Assembly: GCA_026018925.1 (NCBI GenBank)
Contig: JAKSZU010000009.1
Location: 82,701,407 to 82,765,406, forward strand
DNA from: Tupaia tana
Lineage: Eukaryota > Chordata > Mammalia > Scandentia > Tupaiidae
Direction: 5' to 3'
Length of the DNA: 64,000 bases
The notes below the pieces were generated by a model. It did not search any database. It was not told the origin of the DNA and saw nothing but the letters and a program-made list of their open reading frames with translations. Made by a program: the position numbers and the translations under genes. Positions 20,582-32,689 of this stretch are shown here, piece after piece; positions within the stretch are counted from its first letter, which is position 1; the number at the start of each line of letters is the position of its first letter.

Positions 20582-20855
20582 TTTTTATTTTAAGAGAGAT
20601 TTTTGCTATAGGACATGTGTTCTCACCAAAGAAAGAGAGAAAGAGACGGAGAGACAGAAAGCAAGAAATCATCCCCTGGTGGAGGGTGGTGGCCACACTG
20701 CAATCTCTTCTCCTCCATTCTCCTCTCAGGATCTTGGGCACATACACACATGCATGCCAGGTGTGAGTTTTAAGCTGCCAAGTCTGGGACTTGAACTGAG
20801 GTTGACTACATGAAAGTCCTGTTACGTAATCATTATGCCATCTTCTGGTCCTGTT
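20582..20855 (-). mobile_element. Family A SINE
   Basis: agagagatttttgctatagg to atcttctggtcctg; flanked by ttgtcatttctt at 20570-20581 and 20856-20867. Confidence 0.88.
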
Positions 20856-20994
20856 TTGTCATTTCTTAATTACATTTCATTTAAAAAAATTTGTATTATT
20901 ACTGTAAATGTAAAATCAGTACAGTTTACTACAAATTGAAGGTAATATTAAAATAAATACAATAGAAACAAACCAATGAAACTAAAAATTCTTG

Positions 20995-21160
20995 GGACCA
21001 GCAGATGGCATGATGGTTGGGGTGCTGGACTCCCAAATTGCTAATAGCGGTTCTAGTCACAGACCTGGTGGCCTACTTTCTCACTTCCCTGCCCCCTCTG
21101 TCTCTGTCTTGCTAATGAAATTAATAGTAATAATAAATACAATTAAATAAGTAACTCTTA
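20995..21160 (+). mobile_element. Family B SINE
   Basis: gggaccagcagatggcatga, gcggttctagtcacagacc, CT-rich part, then attaatagtaataataaata tail. The first bases are those of family A, again linking both families. Confidence 0.75.
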
Positions 21161-21363
21161 AAATATTCTTTCCAGAATTGGTGCCTATCCAAGGCTCTGA
21201 GTCCAAGGTTTGCTTTTTCAGTGGCAAAAGGGGAAATTAACAAGAATTATGGAGACATAAAATCATAAAACCAGAGACTATATCATTGATATAATCAGAT
21301 ATGTTGTTTAAAAAAATAAGAAGGAGAATCTTTCTTAACTCTGTGATTCAATTTATTAATCCT

Positions 21364-21614
21364 TTTTTGAGAAGGTTTTGCTACAGGGTGCATGTGCTTG
21401 CCAGAAAGACAGAGATAGAGAGACAGAAAGCGAGAAATCACCCTCCAAGGGGGATGGCCACGCCGCAATCTCTTCTCCTCCATTCTCTCGGGATCTTGGG
21501 CACGCACGCACACGTGCCCTGCGTGAGTTTTAAGCCACCGGGTCCAGGGCTCGAACCGCAGTCAACTACGTGGGAGTCCAGCGACATAGCCATTACGCTA
21601 ACTGATGGTTCCCT
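21364..21614 (-). mobile_element. Family A SINE, first of three in a row
   Basis: tgagaaggttttgctacagg to cgctaactgatggttccc. CpG-rich and close to consensus. Confidence 0.88.
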
Positions 21615-21863
21615 TTTAAATTTATTTTTATTTTTTGTTATAGGGTGTATGCACTCACAGGAGAGACAGAGAGACAGAAAGTGAGAAATCACCTCCCAGG
21701 GGAGATGGTCATGCTGCAATCCCTTCTCCTCCATTCTCCTCTCAGGATTTTGGGCACATACGGATACGTGCCTGGTGCAAGTTTGAAGCTGCTGGGTCCA
21801 GGTGTGAACTGTGGTCTACAACATAGGAGTCCAGGGAACTAACCGTTATGCCATCAACTGGCC
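21615..21863 (-). mobile_element. Family A SINE, second of three in a row
   Basis: ttgttatagggtgtatgcac to gccatcaactggcccc. More decayed than the copy to its left, so the left one probably targeted the T-rich end of this one. Confidence 0.85.
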
Positions 21864-21955
21864 CCACCTGGCTTGTGTTTTAAGCCACCAGGTCCAGGAC
21901 CTGACCTGTGGTCGGCCATGTAGGAGTCCAGCAATGTGACAATTTGCTGGTCACA
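21864..21955 (-). mobile_element. Family A SINE, tRNA-half fragment
   Basis: acctggcttgtgttttaagc to atttgctggtcacaa; only the tRNA-related half remains, directly joined to the preceding copy. Confidence 0.75.
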
Positions 21956-22204
21956 ACTGTAGTTTTTTTTTTTTTTTTAATTTGTTTGTTTATTTGTTTT
22001 TTAATCAATTGCTTAATATATATTGCATAATGTGTATATATAACTTTTATGTAAAGGTTGAAAAATCATTTAATAGGCAATATTCTAATTGCTTGAGTCA
22101 ATATTTTCACAACTGTGAAATGGTTGGTATTGAACATCACATTTAATGAGGGGAACAGTGAAACTCCAAGTATATACTTGTTCTACTATAAAATCATTGC
22201 TTTC

Positions 22205-22400
22205 CTGGATTTTGGAATCAGACATGTGTGGGTATAAATTGTAGCTTCACAACCTTCTGCTTGGATTTCCTGGCAAATTAACTTACAAAATTTAATTTCC
22301 CATCTTTGTACAATACTTTATCACAAAAATTATTGTAGGTTGGGATAAAATCATGTGCCAGTACAATTGTAGGCAGATGATAAATGTTAGTGACTTTTCC
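22205..22400 (-). mobile_element. MIR
   Basis: tttggaatcagacatgtgtg, attgtagcttcacaaccttc, tttcctggcaaattaactta, then aatttcccatctttgtacaa: the antisense MIR order. Confidence 0.55.
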
Positions 22401-22584
22401 TGGAATCTGTTAAAACTAGGCAACAACTCTTCAGTGCAGTTAAAACATCTAGAATTCCATTCACACAATTTTGAGATGTGTCTTGAATGGAGTTAGATTA
22501 TCTACATGCTTAAAGCTACCCTGCAACTGAGCACTTATTATATTCTCTCTGAAATGTTTCTGACTGTGAGTAATGTCTCTACAA

Positions 22585-22645
22585 TTAGTTTGAAAACTAC
22601 TAGAGAGCAGGAATTTTGTCTTATGCTCCTTTGAATTCTACTTGG
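22585..22645 (+). mobile_element. Possible L2 3' end scrap
   Basis: gagagcaggaattttgtctt followed by a decayed L2-like phrase; too short for certainty. Confidence 0.3.
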
Positions 22646-22714
22646 AGCTCAATCCAGGGTTGAGTATATAGCTTATTAAGGGCAAAGGGTCTCTGAAGGG
22701 AGCTGCTAATATCT

Positions 22715-22885
22715 TTATTGACTGTGATCTCAGGCAATTCACTGAACATTTCTGAGTATATTTTCTCATTTTTAAGAATGGGTATGATGATATAATATTT
22801 AACTTATAGATTGAATGACATGTGTATAATGTATCAAGCATAGTGACCAATACATAGCAAGTATCCAAAAACTGGAGATATTATT
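22715..22885 (-). mobile_element. MIR
   Basis: actgtgatctcaggcaattc, ttttctcatttttaagaatg, then a decayed equivalent of the aatgagttaatacatgtaaag part of MIR. Confidence 0.5.
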
Positions 22886-23225
22886 ACTAATACAAAGTTG
22901 AGTTGTTAAAAACATGATGATTTAAAAAAACTAAGAACAAGTGCTTATGGGTCTATGGTGAAAATAACACCCTCCAGCACTTCTGGTGGGAATATAAATT
23001 AATACAGCCACTGTGGAAAATAATATGGAGGTTCAGTAAAAATATACAAATAGAACTACCATATGACCCAGTAATCCTATTTCTGAGTATTTACCCCACA
23101 AACAGGAAAGCACTCAGTCATAAGATATTTGTACATCCATTTTTTCATTGCAGCATTATTCACAATAGTTAAGACATGGTGTCAACCTAAGTGTCCAACA
23201 ACTGATGACTAAATTAGAAAATATG

Positions 23226-23384
23226 GGGGCTGGCAGGTGGCATGGTGGCTAAGGGCACTGGACTCCTACATGGCTGACCATGGTTCAGGTCCCGGCCCTG
23301 GTAGCTTTCTCAATTTCTCTCTCTGTCTCTGTCTCTTTCTGGTCAAATTGGAAATTAATAATAAATAAAATAATTCTTAAAAAA
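23226..23384 (+). mobile_element. Family B SINE in L1
   Basis: ggggctggcaggtggcatgg, catggttcaggtcccggcc, CT-rich part, ctttctggtcaaattgg and (AAT) tail. It interrupts the ORF2 match between aaatatggg and aaaaatgtggcac. Confidence 0.85.
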
Positions 23385-23689
23385 ATGTGGCACATATATA
23401 CAGTGGAGTACTACTCAGTCATAAATTACAAGGAAATACTGTCACTTGATACAAAGTGGTAGAATTAAGAAGATGTAATGGTAAGTAAAATAAGCCAGAC
23501 TATAAAAGATAAAAATTACATGTCTTTGTTCAATATACACTCAATGTACTCTATGGAAGAAATTGAAAGATTTGAAGACATACAAGTAGAGAAGACAAGT
23601 ATAGATATTAGAAACAGCATAGGGAGTGAGAGGGGTTAAGGGATAGGAGGGGATCAGGAAAAAAAGCATTTAACAGGCATAGGAATACT

Positions 23690-23958
23690 AGGACCAACAG
23701 ATGGTGTAATGGTTACTTCACTGGCCTCCCGTGTAGTTGATAGCAGTTCACGTCCTGGACCCGGCAGCTTCAAACTCAAACAGGGCACATGTGTATTCAT
23801 GTCCCAAAACCCAAGAGGAGAATGGAGGAGAAGGGATTGTGGCATGGTCATCCACCCTGGGGTTGATTTCTTGCTTTCTGTTCTCTCTACCTCTCTGTCT
23901 CTCCAGTGAGTGCACATACCCTATAGCAAAATCTCTCTCTAAAAAACAAAACAAAACA
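23690..23958 (+). mobile_element. Family A SINE in L1
   Basis: taggaccaacagatggtgta to ctatagcaaaatctctctc and an (AAAAC)n tail; body aatggaggagaagggattg intact. Confidence 0.88.
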
Positions 23959-24044
23959 GACACATAGATGCAAGTAAATAGGGCAAACTGGTTGTAGAAC
24001 ACCATACCAAAACTGAGTGAAAAATCAGACATTGCCAATCAGAT

Positions 24045-24045
<1 letters not shown>

Positions 24046-24076
<31 letters not shown>

Positions 24077-24081
24077 TGTGT
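24046..24081. repeat. (TG)n microsatellite
   Basis: Uninterrupted TG run of about 28 bases plus flanking variants, within the L1 3' UTR. Confidence 0.95.
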
Positions 24082-24275
24082 GTATTCTCAAATAAAAAAA
24101 GAAAATTAGTGAAACAAAAATTAATATGTGTTCTTTGTTGAAAATGATAAAAATGGTATTATCCTTGATTTGATTATTGCACATTGTATGCATGCTTTGA
24201 AAATCAATATTTCATCCCAGAAAAATGTACAACAATCAAATGTAAATAAATTATAAAATAAAATAAGAAAAAGAG

Positions 24276-27200
24276 AAAAAGCATGATGGTTAATAAAATC
24301 AAATACTAAGATATTAATAGCAGTCTTACAAATATTTTGAGTCAGCTATTCTTTGTTTCTCTATATTCTGGCACTATTATCAGTGTGATCATCAATAATC
24401 ATTGTCATTACACCATTATTAGGACAATTGCTATACAGCCTGTTCCTGAACAGTGGCAAGCACACTTTTATTTATTTATTTATATTTTTATTAATCCAAG
24501 CCTCTTGGCTTCAGGATGGCTTATATTCTACTATTCTACTCTTAATTACTAAGTCAGTGGCACTATATGGAAGACGTTCTGAATCAATTATTTTACTTGT
24601 TTCAGGTTATGGACTCATTATTTGGCTGAGCAGTGAACTTTGGTTGCTATTCATAAACCACCAGTAAAAACAGGATATAACATCACTTCCTTAGGTTTAA
24701 AGCAAAATTCCCCTACAAGGGTAAGTAGTACAAAGTGAATATGTGAGATCAAACACTGAGTACTCATTAATATTTACCTGCAAATGAAAAAGAAGTATAG
24801 GTTTGAGAATTTACCAGGTAGTAAATTTATGAGTGTCCCATGAAAAGATAATTCAGACTACTCAAGAGTATCTGATTGGGGAAACATGCCCTGCTCAATG
24901 TGAGACTGTGACTCTGTTTTTAAGAGTGGATAAAGTGAGCAGAGAAGACAAAGCAAATCTCTGAGATATACATTAAAGTTTAAAACATTCAGGTTAGCCT
25001 GTGGACCATTGGGATAAATAAACATGAGCCATGAACTTCAGGGCCCATCACTCCCCATAATGAGTCTCCCTTTTTTTTTTTTAAAAAAAAGCTCATTTCT
25101 AAGTCCATATTGTTTTGTTCATCTATTTAGTTAATCCAGCATATTCTAAATGAGTGTATTAAGAACTATATGGGTTCTCCAGAAACTTACTACAAACTAC
25201 AAATGAGGATAGGTCATTCTAACTGAGAGATCAGTAGTTGGAACCACTGGAAATTGGAAAGGGCCTTTGAAAAAGACAATTATGATATGGACAGGAAGAA
25301 AGGACTTATATTTTCACATTTCATAATTTTGGTGTATCTATTAAGATTAGTTGGCCAGTATGTTGAACATACACTAGCTAACACTATTTTTCTATCTATT
25401 TCTTCCTTTACTTTATAATTACTACATGAATCTGAAGAAATAAGCTTAATAGATAAATTAAAAATGTTATCTTCCAAGCCACAAAAATCTGTAAATTAAA
25501 CTCAACTTGTATTGAAGCACAACTCCAAACCTTGAACAAAGAACCTAAACAAAGAAACTTGGACTGCTTTTTCCAAAGTGATGAGTTTAACTTATTATGC
25601 TTTAATCTTTGGTATGGAACCCCTTGAATATGTTCTCTATAGCACTCATCACCACCTGCATTTATGTCACTTCTTCCTCAAGCACAACCGGGGTACTCCA
25701 ATAAACAATCTTAAACCTTGGCAGACAGCTTAAATGCAGAAACAATTGTCTCTTTAATTTTAAAATTAGCAATAGATAAAGCACTCAGAGAGACCTGATT
25801 GCCATTTGAGAAGCTGCAATGCTTCAAACTTGAACCTCCCAGAGGTTCAAGCCTGCAATTAGAGAACTCTGAGCAATCAACGAACTGAGCTCTCTAAGAG
25901 AGAACATAAGAGTTTAAGCTAGAATGAAACCCAGTAAGTGCCTTAAATATCAGTTTTAAAACCTTGAAATTTCAAGTGCAGTATCTCAAAAGGAAGTTTT
26001 ATGTCTGAGTAATAAAAAGAAACTAAGCAAATTCTATGATAATGGATTTTCTGTAAATTCCTGAAAATTGGGTTTTAGAAATCCAAGAAAATTTATCCTA
26101 ATGGTCACAGTTACCCCGACTGAAATTCCATTTCCGTCAATGAACCATCATGAGACTGAACAGAAATTTTTAAAAGTAACATTATGTTCTTTTTGCTGAG
26201 CTTCACCACCCACAACAAAACAAACCAAATAAAACAACTCTCCTCCCAAAATACAAGAAACAGCAACCTAGTAAAGAAGCATTTGTAGCAATTTTACTTT
26301 TGTCTTGATGCACAAAGTGTGGGCAAAGTACTACCATCTTAATCACTAGATGCCTGTTTTAAGAAAGCTACATCTATGTATATTCTGAACAGTCCTAAAG
26401 AAAGCATGCAAAGAAAAATTTTCTCCACAAAATTTTTAGTCATTTTTTCCTTTTCCCCTCTCTCCATTAAGCTAAATCTTCCTGCTCTAACCATAGCTCT
26501 TTCCTCCCTCCTAAGATGCCAACAACCAAGAGCAGTATGCCCACCAAAGAGGACTATCATTTCAACATATTCAACAAATCTCAATTAGACATGTATTATG
26601 TCAGGTCTCTTCCTTCACTTGAACTGAGATCAAGGCTTTAAAGAAAGGTTCACATGTGTGCATGTGCATGTGTTCATACACATGTACACATATACACAGA
26701 AAAAGCCTTACATGAGGGACTCAAGTGATTAGGTCTAACTGAAGAGGTATTTGTTGTAGGACCTTTTTAGTGACCCTAGCCACAATTCTTGGTAATTCTG
26801 AAAGTACTCTACATTAGAGAAACTGAAAATCCAAAATCTGTGTTTCTGAGAATCAAAGTTTTCCTTTTGCTTTCACTGTAAGGATGTATTGAGACACTAA
26901 AAAAAGCCCTTTGTACTTATAACTGGTCGATTTCTCAAGCTAAAAGGATTCCTCTGTCCCTCATCCTATTTGGTGGTGGCCAGAATTAGTTGTACTACCC
27001 TACACACCATAGGGGTTAAGACGATCCTTTTAAAATATTTGACCACAATTCATTTTATCACGATTGACAAACATGCTGAAATTATGTACTATATGCAGGG
27101 TATATAATACTGAATACTTCTTGAATAACATTCAAATAATTAATTAAGGTGAACAACCAAAACCAGTCTGTGGGGTAAGGCACAGTTCTCATATCTGTTT

Positions 27201-27549
27201 GACAGAAGGAGAAAAACGAACAAACAAACAGAAAATCTCATATATTTATTCAACTTCATAAATTATATAAATGGCATATTTGAGACCATAGCTCAAGGGT
27301 TCAGCCCTTTATGTACCATCTTAAATGAGATTTGGGTTAGAACTAATTCCATGTATCCACTCTAGTTTCTGCAATAGCTCAATAGGCAAGATAGAAAATA
27401 ATGTGCTTTGCTTTAAAGGGATACTTGTTTTACAGTTGAATGATAAAGGTGTTAATTTGGTGTGGAGGTGCACATGGGGCATTCATGCCCCAGAAAGCGG
27501 AAACCCTAAAGTGGAGTGCAAGGGCCTATGAGGAGTAGCAAGAGTGGAG
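24276..27549. other. Repeat-poor, unassigned 3.3 kb
   Basis: No lineage-specific SINE, LINE or recognised exon. A TG/CA-rich patch lies at 26649-26700. A short run resembling an L2 piece (agcactcatcaccacctgc) lies near 25640. The remainder may be old unrecognisable repeat or unique DNA. Confidence 0.4.
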
Positions 27550-28370
27550 AAGAGGAGCAGTTCACAGCTGTGAGAGAAAGCAGGGTTATGCATCAGCCTT
27601 GGAATTTCACAGCGCTGGGGCCAAATTTGCAGAGGTTGTGGCTCAACCTGGGTAATGGGAGTGGAGCATAGGGAATGTATGCCTTGGGCTCTATGTGCTG
27701 TTGGAATCACTTTCTCTAGGTAGGAAGCCCTTCCAAACCAAACCGATCCAGAAAATGCAGTTGGGATAAAAACCCTTAAAGATTTAATAGATTTCAGAAA
27801 TTTGTAGAGTTTAAAGTGACCTCAGAGATAATCTGATCTAACACCTTCTTTTTATAGAGGAAGAAAAAGGCCTGAGTGGATGGAGGTAGGGGTAAATAGG
27901 TTACACACTAACTCAGTGGGAGAGCTGGGACAAGATCCCAAGCCAGCACTCCTTGATTGTAGTTCTTTCCATTTCACTCTGCTTCAAAGACAGTTTAAGC
28001 TTTATATCAAGAAAGAAGTCTTAACAGAGGCACTGTGAACTGATAGGGAAACACTATTAGAAAACACTACTGTAATTTCAGTTTCATAGGCAAACTAAAA
28101 AATATACTTCCCTACTCTCCAGTTGCCCAGAGAGTCTGAAAAGATAGGTGTACTTATATTTTGAGAGGATTTAGCCATGGATAGACTACAAATATCTAGG
28201 AGGAAGACAAGAGGGTTTTCTACAACAAGAGAACAGCAGTGCACAGCTGTGGGATAACAGAAGAGTTACAAAACATGCTCGGAATTTCGCAGCTTTAGGG
28301 CCAAATCTGTAAATTGTCCCAGAAACAGTGAACTGAGCATGGGAAACTTGTACTCCTTTGTGACCAGATT
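27550..28370. repeat. Diverged direct repeat pair (27550-27700 and 28228-28370)
   Basis: Shared phrases in order: gcagttcacagctgtg / gcagtgcacagctgtg, ggaatttcacagcgctgggg / ggaatttcgcagctttaggg, gccaaatttgcag / gccaaatctgtaa, gagcatagggaatgtatgcc / gagcatgggaaacttgtact. Spaced about 675 bp, same orientation. Family unknown; could be the repeated part of an old retroviral or L1 5' sequence. Confidence 0.6.
27800..27985 (+). mobile_element. MIR-class fragment
   Basis: gacctcagagataatctgat, ttttatagaggaagaaaaagg, gggagagctgggacaagatc, ccagcactccttgattgtag, a pattern of ancient core-SINEs (sense strand). Confidence 0.5.
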
Positions 28371-28977
28371 TTAAAGGTGGAAAGAGCTATAGGCTTGGGG
28401 GGGGGAGATGTCATCTAAGAAGGTAACATACATCTGCCTCTGCAATGTTTGACATTTTGCCTGTCAGATCATTAAAAACATGTATTTTTATTGTGAATTT
28501 TTGCTAAGTAGAGTACACAATGTTGAAAATATTGACTTCAGCAATCAATAATGATTCAAATTTCATCAAATGAACCAAGGGCCAAGTAGTTCTCAGCATC
28601 CTTTTAGTACTCCAGTGATCCCTTCTTTCAGCACTCTGTTTACACTTTATAGCATATTCTTGTCCCTTCACTAACCCAAATTCCTTTTGTCAGCCTTCTA
28701 TCCAGGCCTGCTTTCCTCTAGAATTCTCTATAATCCCTAGTTACTTCTTGAATCATAGCTCCTAGCCCTAAATAGGAATTTCTAGTCCCTCAGATTAGCA
28801 GATCAGATTAATTTATAATGTGGTTTGGATCATTGATCAACTCAACTATATCCCACAGCCCTCTGTAGTGTTTTTGCACCTTTAAAAATATATTATGTTT
28901 ATTTTTGCCTCAATATTATTCAAATTATCTGAAATAAATGCTCAAGAAGACCAAGTAACTCAAAAGAATGTCTAAGT
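28371..28977. other. Unassigned stretch
   Basis: No gene or repeat recognised; a short G run lies at about 28398. Confidence 0.3.
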
Positions 28978-29165
28978 CAGGAGTTGACCAACTTTTTGTG
29001 TAAAGAATCCAAGAGTAAATATTTCACATTTTCAAGGCAGTATGGTTTCTGTTGCAGGTACTTAGTTCTGCCACTGCACAAAAAATAAGTCATAAGCAAT
29101 ATATGCATGAATGAGAGTAGCTGTGTTATAACAAAACTTTATTTATAAAAACAGACAGGCAGTGT
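28978..29165 (+). mobile_element. hAT-Charlie type non-autonomous DNA transposon
   Basis: gttgaccaactttttgtgta, gtaaatatttcacattttc, ttctgttgcaggtacttag, then acaaaactttatttataaaa matches, with decay, the well-known mammalian hAT MITE that begins with a GGCAAACTTTTTCTGTAAAGG-type terminal repeat. No transposase; cut-and-paste relic shared by placental mammals. Confidence 0.7.
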
Positions 29166-31290
29166 GAAGAACTCAGCAGACCCTCTCACCAGAGCAACAA
29201 GAATTTAGCTGGCAAAAACTGAAGAAGAACTATTGAAATTATTTGAAAACTGATCTAAGTAGTACACAGGATATGGTAAAATGATTATCCAAGATAAATT
29301 ACTGAATCTCAGCAAAGAGCCAGAGTCTGTGACATTTGGCTTATGAATTGCTCCCATTCTTTGTCCTCCCAGATTCCATATTGTGGAAGTTTTATTCTGA
29401 GTGCTCTTCTTGGGTAGGTTGACCAAAAATGGGGGGTAGGGGGGAAGATCCCTTTCTTTCAGCGATCTAGCTACAGTTTCACCTTCAGAGGGGCACGACA
29501 TATTCTTATCCCATACTATCTCTTATATCCATGTTGCTTATGCTCTAATTCCCAGTAGATGGCTAAGAGGACTGAGAGTCCTTCTTTCTACACAACTCCC
29601 ACTCATAGGTCTAGGACTTTGTCCCAGTAGGGACAGAGAATTCCAGAGCCTGATCAGTCCTCCTTCCCATTTTCTCACAGGGCAAAGTTTCCATTCTGTG
29701 AGAGGCAAGCTGAGGAAACCAGGAGCAAATGTATTATACTACTCCACCCCAGCACCCACTAGTAGAGTAAGGAAGTCACTCCAGTAAAACAAACTGTGCT
29801 CCTTCCTCCAGGCTCTTGTTCAATGGCACAGAGAATCTGCCTAGTGAAAGAGGCAGGTCATAAAGACAGCTCTGCCTAAGGGGACTGACTTTTTCTGAAA
29901 CAGAGAATAGAGAAGTTCATACCTCAGGACCTTGTCAAAAACAATGGGGATTTGGGTGAAGACCAAATTAAAAGACAGCTGATATGAGCAAAACAGCAAA
30001 ATAGCCAGAAGCTTAATAGAGATAACTGGGGAAAGAGCCAGCCAAAGAGTCCTCCTGGAATCACAGTAAATCCTGGTTGGAAAGGCTACGTACATGTACT
30101 ATTCATGAGCAATCAAACATTTCCCAAACAACATTACATCAACAGAAGGTAGAAGTTAGCTTACTGACTCAAAGGGCTTAAGCATAATCTCTGAGAAAGC
30201 AATGACTGAATAATAAGCTATTCTGACCTCATGGTGACTACTAAAAATCTAGGCATAAAAATATGATTACATTCAATCCTGGTGGTCTGGAATACTGCTC
30301 ATCCCAAGATTGTGACCAGAGGGAATTTTTCTCGGGGACAGATCGGGAATCTTTTGAGTCATTCATTCCAGAATGAACATGTAGAAAAATACAAGTTCCT
30401 TGAACTGTAGAAGCAGTTTCCAAGCATCTCCTCCTTCATACGCGCATTCTCATCCTGTGGCAAAGTGAAAATCTAACTGGCTCAGTGGGGTTAAGCACGA
30501 TCTTTGATCAGTAAGTGGTTTATGCTGAACCAGGGAAGCCAGACTAACTGATGCAAAAGAGTGTGGGTGGTGGAATTTGAGAAAGACATCAGACATTTCA
30601 CAGTGCAGAATAAATAGACTCCATGAAAGTAGTCAACCAAGTTACAAAGCAAATAAATGACTGACCAAATAAATAACAAAAGCAATAAGCTCCAGACATA
30701 AAGGGGGCTCAGCACCTAAAGATGTTGGAAGATACTATTTTTCCAGTTTTCAACAACAAAAAAATCAAGATTGCAGAGAAATAGGAAAGTGTGACCCATA
30801 GACAGTAAATAAAGCAAATATTAGAAAGAACCTTTGGGGCTAGCAGGTGGTGTGGTGTTTAAGGTGCTGGAATCCCACATGGCCAACTGCAGTTTGAGTC
30901 CTGGACCTGGCGACTTGCTTTCTCTCTCTCTCTCTCTATCCCTGATAAGCACATGTGACCTGTTGCAAATTCAAATAATAATGATACATAAAAATTAAAT
31001 AAATAATTCCATTAAAAAAAAAAGAAAGGACCTTTAAGAGCATGCAGATTTTGAACTCAGCAGACAAGGATGTGAAAACAGATATTATAAACATGTACAA
31101 AGAATTTAAAGATACCATGTTTAATGAGTTAAATGAAAATATTAAAATGGCATATTAATAAAAATATATTAGTAGTATTATCAATTATATCAGCAAAAAA
31201 TAGAGAAGATAAAAATGGAAATCTTAGAAATGAAAAGTAATATAAGCAAAGTGAAAAATCCATGAGAAGGCCTCAAGATTGCATTTAATG
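29166..31290 (+). mobile_element. Old L1 5' UTR and ORF1 start region
   Basis: The clear part is 30720-31290: ccagttttcaacaacaaaaa, gaaataggaaagtgtgaccc, ttgaactcagcagacaagga, gatattataaacatgtacaa, aatggaaatcttagaaatga. These are the ordered phrases of L1M-type 5' ends just before ORF1. The part 29166-30720 fits a long L1M 5' UTR by position but is only weakly recognisable. ORFs here on the minus strand are antisense artefacts. Interrupted by a family B SINE at 30837. Confidence 0.55.
30837..31021 (+). mobile_element. Family B SINE in L1
   Basis: ggggctagcaggtggtgtgg, cagtttgagtcctggacc, (TC)n, gacctgttgcaaattcaaat and A-rich tail; flanking duplication agaaagaaccttt and agaaaggaccttt. Confidence 0.85.
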
Positions 31291-31297
31291 TGTTATT

Positions 31298-31530
31298 TAT
31301 ATTTGTAGATTTTTGAGGAATCTCCATATTGTTCTCCACAGTGGCTATATTAATACTGAATGTCTGCACTCTATGGCAGAAACTGAAATACTGAACTGTA
31401 TAAAAGCATGGAGAGCAACTGGATACCAGAGACAATGTAGGAGGAGAGTGGGAAATGGCAAGGATGAGAGAGAGAGAAGCAAGGAGGGAAAACTAAGTCA
31501 AATATATAAAACATACAAAAAGTAAATAAG
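31298..31530 (+). mobile_element. Short 5'-inverted L1
   Basis: 31298-31345 is minus-strand ORF2 C-terminal sequence (tttgtagatttttgaggaat, ctccatattgttctccacag). From about 31350 the plus-strand L1 3' UTR follows (tctatggcagaaactgaaat, gggaaatggcaaggatg), with an A-rich end. Same architecture as 4781-5203. Confidence 0.65.
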
Positions 31531-31589
31531 CAACTTGTTTTTTTAGAAAAGAGTGCATTTAATTATCAAACAATCAGCAAAATTGGAGG

Positions 31590-31740
31590 TTAGATAGTGA
31601 TTCAACAGTAAAATATGATACTCTGTGAGGCTGACCCACTTAGGAAGATCTTGGGTCCTTGTCCAGAGACTTCTTTTAGTGTCCATAATCTGGGTCTGGC
31701 TGAAGCTGGAGTGGCATTAAGACTTAAAGGTATATAAACA
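31590..31740 (+). mobile_element. Family C SINE, 3'-shortened
   Basis: gtgaggctgacccacttagg, gatcttgggtccttgtccag, aatctgggtctggctgaag follow the order of the copy at 12209. Confidence 0.55.
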
Positions 31741-31987
31741 AAGATAATGCAACCTGAAGAGTAGAAAAAAAAGGAATAAAAATGAACAAAATCTCAAAGA
31801 AAATTAGGACATGTTGAAGCAAAGTAACATATGCAGGAGGGGAAATGAGTAAAAGGACAGGTAGATAGTTTTATTTTTCCGAGTAAAGCTATATATAACT
31901 TTAGAATTACTAGCTTCTTAAGGTTTTTTCACATTCTTGAGCTATTCAAATATATATCCAAATTAATATGGTGGTTTTTCACATATT

Positions 31988-32240
31988 TGTAATTTTGCTA
32001 TAGGGAACACAAGCTTGCCAAAGAGACAGAAACAGAGAGTGAGAGAAAATGAGAAAGCAATCCCCCCTCCATGAGGGATGGTCACGCCTCAATCCCTTTT
32101 CTTCCATTCTTTTCTCGAGACTTTGGGCATGCATGTGCATGAGCCCAGTGTGTTTCTCAAGTCAGTGGGTCTGGGACTTAAACTGCACAGTAGGCCAAAT
32201 AAAATGCAGTGCCTTAACTGCCATGCCACTGGTTAGTCTT
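31988..32240 (-). mobile_element. Old family A-related SINE
   Basis: attttgctatagggaacac to catgccactggttagtc. tRNA half close to the older subfamily at 19831. Confidence 0.78.
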
Positions 32241-32247
32241 TACATAA

Positions 32248-32480
32248 TAATATTAATAATGGCTAAGATATATTGAAAACTTGCTAAGTGTTTAATTATG
32301 CCTTATAACATTTGCAAAAAGTAGATTCAATTATTACCACATTTTACAAATAAGGAAATCAAGGGACTGAGGTGTTGAATTGCCTGTCCAAGTATAAAGA
32401 GCTAGTGAGTAGCAGAACCAAATTTGGAATCCAGGTGGAATTCTAGAGACTTTGATTTTAACAATTGAGCTATATAGTTG
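32248..32480 (+). mobile_element. MIR
   Basis: Well preserved order: ttgctaagtgtttaattatg, attaccacattttacaaata, aggaaatcaagggactgagg, gtgagtagcagaaccaaatt, ggaatccaggtggaattcta. Best MIR in the window. Confidence 0.8.
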
Positions 32481-32689
32481 TATCATCTCAAATTAGGAAA
32501 GGATCAAAAAATTAATAAGTTCAACCACATTTTTCCAAATATTTGAAAACATATAAATTATCCATTCAAATAAAATTTTACATAGAATTTCTACATGTAA
32601 ACCATTTTAACATGGAACTCTGAGTTGAAGGCCCAGGGTCTTGGCCTTTGCAGTTCCCCCATGGCCTTTTCTTTTTTAAAAAAATTTTA

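Larger units (their letters stand above)
22920..24275 (+). mobile_element. L1 3' end, plus strand, with two SINE insertions
   Basis: Sense match to the L1 ORF2 C-terminal region: gtgggaatataaattaatac, aactaccatatgacccag, caatagttaagacatgg, then gtggcacatatatacagtgg and tactactcagtcataaa (the YYS/AAI part). It is followed by L1 3' UTR (ctctatggaagaaattgaaag, aagggataggagggg) and an A-rich end near 24275. Interrupted by a family B SINE at 23226 and a family A SINE at 23690. No open ORF2 remains. Confidence 0.8.

Noticed and set aside
21301-21684. 127-codon plus-strand ORF
   Set aside because: Spans two antisense SINEs; the same peptide pieces (SFKPPGPG, SSDIAITLTAGS) recur in nearly every family A copy.
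27325-27531. 68-codon ORF considered as part of a gene
   Set aside because: Ends in the first copy of a repeat pair, no domain, and the second copy keeps no frame.
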